This document shows positions 40,053 through 44,494 of a DNA stretch of 44,494 nucleotides, one piece after another. Source of the DNA: an uncultured Lachnospiraceae bacterium. GTDB lineage: Bacteria; Bacillota; Clostridia; Lachnospirales; Lachnospiraceae. The notes below the pieces were generated by a model, which saw only the letters and a list, made by a program, of their open reading frames with translations, was not told where the DNA came from and ran no database searches. Numbering within the stretch: the first letter of the stretch is position 1; each line of letters starts with the position of its first letter. Made by a program: the position numbers and the translations under genes. Where the stretch lies: NCBI GenBank assembly GCA_947172705.1, contig CAMWCA010000029.1:1-44494 (forward strand), in the 5' to 3' direction.

Positions 40053-41261
40053 CTAAACCTGGGTTTCTGAAAACTGTTTATAAAGTCTTGCCTGATCTGC
40101 AATGCATCTGTTTCCGCTGTTGGCATTGGCTGTCACACATATAAACTCTTTTCCATTCTCGTTCACGGCATAGCTTGCCGCACAGCTTCCGGACTGGGTC
40201 ACATAGCCGGTCTTTCCACAGACCACCTCGCTGACACTGTCCCTGTCTTCGATCCGCCGCAGAAACCAATTGGAAAGAATGATGCCTTCCGGATGCTGGG
40301 TCGTCTCCGAAGTGGTATAGGTATGGGCAGACATAACCATCCTGCAAAGTTCATTGTCCATTGCAGCTTCCATGATCATTGCCATATCATATACCGTGCT
40401 GTAATGATCTTCTCCGTAGATCCCTACGCAGTTTGTAAAATGGGTGGTCTCCCCCAGTCCCAGTTCCTTCAGCTTCTCGTTCATCAGCTCCACAAACGCC
40501 TCCTGGCTTCCGGACACGTAAACGGCAAGCGCCACCGCCGCATCTGCGCCGGAGGGCAGAATAGCGCCATAGAACAGATCTCTTATGGAAACCACCTCTT
40601 CCTTTTCAAAGCCTGCATAGCTACAGTCATTTATATAGCAGTAATCCGTGATCTCCCGGGTCATGGTAAAGGTATCGTCCAAATCCTGGATATGCTCCGC
40701 CGCCACAAGCACCGTAAGGATTTTCGTCATGGATGCAGGGTTGATTCTGGTATCCGCATTTTTCTGAGCCAGAATCTGATCGCTTTCCAGATCCACTAAA
40801 ACTGCGTATTGACTGTAAAAAACATCCCCGGACTGCAGGATCTCGCCAATCTCCAGGGTATCGGCAGTTGTCTGCGCCTGATAGACTTTAGGTGGCTCCA
40901 AATCAACAGCCGTGGGTTTTCCTTCCCCGGCTTTTCTTTGGATCTGGTCTTCCTGCTCTCCCTCCTGAACTTTTAAGCCTTCCGCTGTATTGCTGTCACT
41001 TTCCTCTATTTGAGTCTCTTTATCTTCCTTAGAATGCCTGCTCAAAAGCCCGGCTCCTGCAAACAGCAAAACAAGCGCTGCAAGGATTCCCACCCCCACA
41101 GGCGCATATTTTTTCATGTATTTACGACGCATCATCTGCTTTTCCTTGCTCCGACGCATCTCCTCTATTCTTTGTCTATGTCTTTCTCTGGCGGTTTCCT
41201 CCTGGCTCTGGGAGAATTCCGCCTGCAAATTTTCCTCTAACTCTGTTGACTCCACGCTCAT
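40053..41261 (-). CDS. D-alanyl-D-alanine carboxypeptidase family protein (S11)
   Basis: A 402-aa penicillin-binding-type carboxypeptidase that trims peptidoglycan stem peptides. The active-site SMTK is at 177-180 and KTG at 350-352. The second motif reads SGAD (237-240) where S-G-N-D is usual, i.e. Ala for the conserved Asn. Unlike secreted DacA proteins it has a long charged cytoplasmic N-terminus (about 1-50) and a single anchor (about 54-73), then a Glu-rich linker. Followed downstream by rarA. Confidence 0.9.
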   Translation of the reverse strand: MSVESTELEENLQAEFSQSQEETARERHRQRIEEMRRSKEKQMMRRKYMKKYAPVGVGILAALVLLFAGAGLLSRHSKEDKETQIEESDSNTAEGLKVQEGEQEDQIQRKAGEGKPTAVDLEPPKVYQAQTTADTLEIGEILQSGDVFYSQYAVLVDLESDQILAQKNADTRINPASMTKILTVLVAAEHIQDLDDTFTMTREITDYCYINDCSYAGFEKEEVVSIRDLFYGAILPSGADAAVALAVYVSGSQEAFVELMNEKLKELGLGETTHFTNCVGIYGEDHYSTVYDMAMIMEAAMDNELCRMVMSAHTYTTSETTQHPEGIILSNWFLRRIEDRDSVSEVVCGKTGYVTQSGSCAASYAVNENGKEFICVTANANSGNRCIADQARLYKQFSETQV

Positions 41262-41276
41262 TCCCTTTATATCCTG

Positions 41277-41867
41277 CTAAAACGACTCCCGCTCCATCTC
41301 TTCCTGAATCTGCCGTTCACAGGTACGCATGGCAAGTATGGTCTTTTCAAACAGATCGTTCAGCTCCCAGCCCAGCATCTCTGCTCCCTGCCTGATCACA
41401 TCCCTGGAACACCCGGCGGCAAATCTTTTATCCTTAAACTTTTTCTTTATACTGGACACTTCCATATCATCCACACTTTTAGAGGGACGCATAAGCGCCG
41501 CAGCACCGATCAGCCCGGTAAGCTCGTCCACTGCAAACAAAACCTTCTCCATCTCATGCTCCGGCTTCACATCACTGCAAAGTCCATATCCATGAGAGCA
41601 GACAGAGTGGATCATCTCTTCCGATACGCCTCCCTCCCTTAACAGTTCAGGCGCCTTTTGGCAGTGCTGCTCCGGATACAGTTCAAAATCAATATCATGT
41701 AAAAGCCCTGTCATCGCCCAATAATCAGCATCTTCCCCATAGCCCAGTTCATTGGCATACCAACGCATGACGCCTTCCACCGTAAGCCCATGTTGGATAT
41801 GAAAAGGCTCCTTATTATATTGCTTCAATAATGCCAACGCTTCTTCTCTGGTTAAATGATTTTCCAT
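41277..41867 (-). CDS. HD-domain hydrolase
   Basis: A 196-aa HD-superfamily phosphohydrolase. The metal site appears as FHIQHGLTVEGVMRW, GLLHDIDFELYPEQH with the His-Asp pair, and SVCSHGYG, with a late Asp in VDELTGLI. Start ATG 41867 follows GGGAGG, ten bases away; the upstream frame start (41948) lies in the neighbouring DUF3021 gene. Substrate unknown. Separated by 15 nt from the carboxypeptidase gene. Confidence 0.85.
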   Translation of the reverse strand: MENHLTREEALALLKQYNKEPFHIQHGLTVEGVMRWYANELGYGEDADYWAMTGLLHDIDFELYPEQHCQKAPELLREGGVSEEMIHSVCSHGYGLCSDVKPEHEMEKVLFAVDELTGLIGAAALMRPSKSVDDMEVSSIKKKFKDKRFAAGCSRDVIRQGAEMLGWELNDLFEKTILAMRTCERQIQEEMERESF

Positions 41868-41910
41868 TCTTTCCGCTCCTCCCAATATTACCTTCACTTG
41901 TGATATCATA

Positions 41911-42342
41911 TCACAATCCCCTGCTCTGGTAAACCTTGAGTTTTCCATTAAATGCCGCAGCGTTTCTTAAATCGTTCAGCCACAAAACCCCGTAAACCAC
42001 AATAAAAACCACTCCAATCGCCACGGCAAGGATCACTGCCGCCAAAGGCTCATAAATATTTCCAAAAATATAATTCAATCCAAAAACCATCCCTTCGATC
42101 AAAAGAAGATGTATGGCTCTGCGAATCAAAACTTCCTTCACACTCAGTTCTTTCCCGGAACGGGTAACAGCTCCAAACAGAACGGAAAAGAAGGCAAAGA
42201 TCGGCGGCGAAAAGAAAGCATCAAATCCAAACTTCGTCTCCGGATAAAGCAGCATACCTACAAAACCTTCCAAAATCGTGATGCACGCCGTACACACAAA
42301 AAAAGCCATAACCCCTTCCCTCATATCTTCTCTATTTTTCAT
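41911..42342 (-). CDS. DUF3021 family membrane protein
   Basis: A 143-aa protein with four membrane segments (about 10-32, 46-62, 75-95 and 98-125) as in DUF3021. Members are usually encoded directly after a LytTR regulator and are thought to modulate it. The gene overlaps the LytTR gene by 11 nt, so translation is coupled. Confidence 0.85.
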   Translation of the reverse strand: MKNREDMREGVMAFFVCTACITILEGFVGMLLYPETKFGFDAFFSPPIFAFFSVLFGAVTRSGKELSVKEVLIRRAIHLLLIEGMVFGLNYIFGNIYEPLAAVILAVAIGVVFIVVYGVLWLNDLRNAAAFNGKLKVYQSRGL

Positions 42343-42790
42343 CCTCGCCGCCTCCCATCACGATCTGTCTTATTTTCCGGGCATATTGCCTGGAGATCAT
42401 CAGCTTTTCCCCATTTTTCATATGGGCAAAAAAACGTCCGTTCAATGCCGGGCTGATGCTGTCAAGCTGCATCAGATTCAGCACCACGGACTTGGAGCAT
42501 CTTACAAAATGGTTCCTTTCATAAGCCTGCTCCGCCTCATACAGGCGCATTTTCATTTCATATATCTGCTTCTCTGTGTAAGCAAATACCTTCTCGTCCA
42601 CCGCTTCAAAATAATATACGTCCTCCAGCAAAAACCGCTGCATACACTGGCACTCCGCCATGCCTGACAATTCCACGCCCTTTGTCAGGCAATAGCTGTG
42701 AATATCCCTGATCTGAGAGGTGATCTCCACACACTGGATGATTACCTGCTCTTCTTCTTTTTTTCTGATTTTCCTGATACTGACCTTCAT
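42332..42790 (-). CDS. LytTR family transcriptional regulator
   Basis: A 152-aa regulator with a C-terminal LytTR DNA-binding domain (from about 50): EDVYYFEAVDEKVFAYTEK, FVRCSKSVVLNLMQLDSISPALNGRFFAHMKNGEKLMISRQYA is conserved and split across strands. The N-terminal 45 residues form no receiver domain, so signalling likely comes from the DUF3021 partner. It starts 13 nt after the lipase-like gene. Confidence 0.88.
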   Translation of the reverse strand: MKVSIRKIRKKEEEQVIIQCVEITSQIRDIHSYCLTKGVELSGMAECQCMQRFLLEDVYYFEAVDEKVFAYTEKQIYEMKMRLYEAEQAYERNHFVRCSKSVVLNLMQLDSISPALNGRFFAHMKNGEKLMISRQYARKIRQIVMGGGEDEK

Positions 42791-42803
42791 ATTAAAATCC
42801 TTT

Positions 42804-43892
42804 TTAATAAACAGCCTTTAAATTCAGTTCTCCCTTGTCTTTTAAATAATAGTCAAACCAGCAAAGCACTACCTCATTTACATTTTCAATACAGGTTCTG
42901 GCGTCCACCTTCCCCACTCCCAGCATCTTCGCCAAAACAGGGGATGCAAGGGGCAGATCGGTAAAGTTCAGATGCCCTGCATCCCGGAAAACCACCTCCC
43001 GGTAATCCGCCGCGTTTTCCCCTACATAAAAATTCACATATTGCAGACCCATGTCTGCAAGTCTTTCCGCTTCTTCATGAACCCTCTCCGAATTCACATC
43101 CAGTACCGGTATAGGGTAAGGCTCCTGATTAAAAACCTCCGTGCCGTTTTCAAATCCCACATATTCGCCAAGCATGGTTCCTTCCAGATCGATCACCGCG
43201 TCAATGTCCTCTCTTTCTCTCCCTAATGCCACAGAACAAGCGCCTCCCATGGAATGACCAAACAGTCCTATTTTCTCCGGGTCCACCAGCCGGAAAGGGC
43301 CTTCCTCCCCCTGCTTTACCTTATCCAAAATCGTATCCAGCACGAAATTTTCATCAGCCGTCCGAAGCGCCATCCATTCCACGCTGTTCAAATATATTTT
43401 TTCTTCTTCCTCAGGGTCATGGTTCCCCCCTGCCGTCATGGCGCTTTTGAAAAATTCTGAGTTCACCAGTGTGGTCTTTCCATTTACATCCTTTACATAC
43501 ATGGCATGATAAGGATGGGCAATGCTTACCGCCACATAGCCGTTGGAGGCAAGCTCCATGCAGGTGGAATAATTACTGTCGATCACCCCAAAGGCTCCAT
43601 GAGAAAATACCACAAGGGGATAACGCCCTTCCTCCTTGGGATACCAGAATTTCACCGTCAACGCACGATTTTCTCCCGTGTCCGTAAAGGTCTCCACCCT
43701 GCCCGCATCCTCCCAGGTATATTCCCTGATCTCCACCTCATAGCTTCCCGTAACCTGGGGCTGCTGGTAAGGCGGAAATAAAATCAACCGAAACGCCGCC
43801 AACAGCACAATAATGCCCACCGCTACTGTGCACCTTGCTCCGATCCTTCTTCCATTCTGCTTTTTATCCTTTGCTGCTTTTTCTGTCTTCAT
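42804..43892 (-). CDS. Membrane-anchored alpha/beta-hydrolase (PAF-acetylhydrolase/lipase-like)
   Basis: A 362-aa hydrolase with one N-terminal membrane segment (about 20-40) and an external catalytic domain. The nucleophile elbow is GHSMGG (Ser about 214); FSHGAFG supplies the oxyanion loop, and the catalytic His is likely in RDAGHLNFTD. The arrangement resembles PAF-acetylhydrolase II and polyester hydrolase-like families. Start ATG 43892 (MKTEKAAKD) is eight bases after GGAGG; longer starts lack a site. Natural substrate unknown. Confidence 0.82.
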   Translation of the reverse strand: MKTEKAAKDKKQNGRRIGARCTVAVGIIVLLAAFRLILFPPYQQPQVTGSYEVEIREYTWEDAGRVETFTDTGENRALTVKFWYPKEEGRYPLVVFSHGAFGVIDSNYSTCMELASNGYVAVSIAHPYHAMYVKDVNGKTTLVNSEFFKSAMTAGGNHDPEEEEKIYLNSVEWMALRTADENFVLDTILDKVKQGEEGPFRLVDPEKIGLFGHSMGGACSVALGREREDIDAVIDLEGTMLGEYVGFENGTEVFNQEPYPIPVLDVNSERVHEEAERLADMGLQYVNFYVGENAADYREVVFRDAGHLNFTDLPLASPVLAKMLGVGKVDARTCIENVNEVVLCWFDYYLKDKGELNLKAVY

Positions 43893-44008
43893 TTCCATTT
43901 CCTCCATTCTTTCATGAAGCAAATATACCATGAATTTCTTTCCCTCCAAATGAATCAAAGGATAAGATGCTTTTTAGCCGGATAAAATGCACGTTTCTCT
44001 TCCCATAT

Positions 44009-44036
44009 AAAAAGCGCAGACAAAATCAGCCTGCGC
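44009..44036 (-). terminator. Terminator of the small DAK2/FakA-like gene
   Basis: GCGCAG (44014-44019) pairs with CTGCGC (44031-44036), and a U5 tract follows on the minus strand (44013-44009). Confidence 0.75.
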
Positions 44037-44084
44037 CATCTTCCCAGCTTTTCACTTTCAGCCTGTACTTCGGTTCCGTCCCCG

Positions 44085-44336
44085 CTAACCTTTCAGCCCT
44101 CTGGACTGCCTGTCCATATCTTCTACCACTATATCATAAATCTCGCCCAGGGTAGCGCAATACTCCAGCACCTTCCAGGGCTCATTGGTATGGAAATGAA
44201 TCTTAATAAGCTCCTCATCTCCCACTGCCAAAAGACAGTCCCCTTTAAAGTTCTCCGTAAAGTATTGGGAAATAACATCCTCGTCCAGATCTTCTCCCTC
44301 TATCAACAGCTGTGTGTCATATTTAAATTCTAACAT
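44085..44336 (-). CDS. Small DAK2/FakA C-terminal-like protein
   Basis: An 83-aa protein. IHFHTNEPWKVLEYCATLGEIYDIVVEDM resembles the C-terminal part of FakA/YloV and dihydroxyacetone-kinase-related proteins, where an H-x-H-T segment is conserved. Here it stands alone, with its own promoter, ribosome site (GGAGGAAGAA) and terminator, so it is a complete gene rather than a fragment. Its partner is not obvious; it might work with a DegV-type protein such as the one at 32883-33719. Confidence 0.75.
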   Translation of the reverse strand: MLEFKYDTQLLIEGEDLDEDVISQYFTENFKGDCLLAVGDEELIKIHFHTNEPWKVLEYCATLGEIYDIVVEDMDRQSRGLKG

Positions 44337-44371
44337 TTCTTCCTCCTTTTCTTCCCCTCACGACCGTATTC

Positions 44372-44400
44372 ATCATATCATTTTTACCTGTCCTGAGCAA
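44372..44400 (-). promoter_or_regulatory. Promoter of the small DAK2/FakA-like gene
   Basis: Minus-strand TTGCTC (44400-44395), 17-bp spacer, TATGAT (44377-44372). Confidence 0.65.
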
Positions 44401-44494
44401 GGAAAACCTTAGGAATGTTATCGCAATTGTGTGATCAGCGGGGACGCACGCCACCGGGGCACGGTATTCCTACAGGGCACGGGAAGGAGCGGCG
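44401..44494. other. Window end with an unexplained GC-rich stretch
   Basis: From about 44440 the sequence is markedly GC-rich and lacks an open frame I can assign. AGGAAT (44412-44417) and ATTCCT (44466-44471) could pair. It may be the edge of a structured RNA or of a gene that continues past the window. Confidence 0.3.

Noticed and set aside
1..44494. CRISPR arrays, tRNA or rRNA genes
   Set aside because: No regularly spaced direct repeats, CCA-ended cloverleaf genes or rRNA segments were recognised on either strand.

Overview
The window reads as a chromosomal stretch of an anaerobic gut Firmicute, most likely a Lachnospiraceae (Blautia/Ruminococcus-like). This rests on recognisable gene families (DUF4364, DUF5722, TIGR01212 radical SAM, LytTR–DUF3021 pair, AAA-ATPase-like/PD-(D/E)XK protein, RelB–PIN pair), strong GGAGG ribosome sites and a moderate GC content. 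No rRNA, tRNA, CRISPR array, intact insertion sequence or replication origin was seen.

Layout. 0-7.6 kb: a Nudix gene with a damaged start, a cluster of hairpins, a RelB/PIN toxin-antitoxin pair with a DUF554 membrane protein, a plus-strand GntR–ABC transporter operon with a clear promoter and operator, then a minus-strand run HAD hydrolase → small membrane protein → EamA transporter → esterase → two GNAT acetyltransferases. 7.6-20 kb is accessory and visibly more AT-rich: an RloA/RloB (AbiL-like) putative phage-defence pair; a cassette of three related propeller-like surface proteins, two small secreted SH3-like proteins and a solute-binding lipoprotein, headed by a BlaI-type repressor and a BlaR1-type M56 membrane protease with an unusual Cys/His-rich extracellular tail; decayed mobile-element genes held between duplicated 3' ends of an AAA-ATPase-like/PD-(D/E)XK gene; and the intact copy of that gene.

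20-31 kb: a tocopherol-cyclase-like protein whose ribosome site lies in a hairpin, a three-gene operon (small coiled-coil protein, VOC protein, lipoprotein), a phosphate module (Na/Pi cotransporter, PhoB-like regulator, PhoR-like kinase) under a three-repeat Pho box, a glycosyltransferase/P-loop kinase operon, and a purine salvage pair (apt plus NCS2 permease). 31-44.5 kb is housekeeping: argG under ArgR-box-like sites, DUF1294, a 45-bp perfect inverted-repeat element, DegV, malic enzyme, radical SAM, DUF4364, DUF5722, rarA, an S11 carboxypeptidase, HD hydrolase, DUF3021/LytTR, a lipase-like hydrolase and a small DAK2/FakA-like protein.

The best candidate for an undescribed system is the 9.7-17.05 kb cassette. 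Two BlaI-type dyads, one at the repressor's own promoter and one at the first propeller gene, tie a protease-coupled sensor to a set of exported proteins that has no permease or beta-lactamase. The second most unusual object is the 180-bp element at 32672-32851. All functional statements come from motifs and family knowledge; no searches were run.
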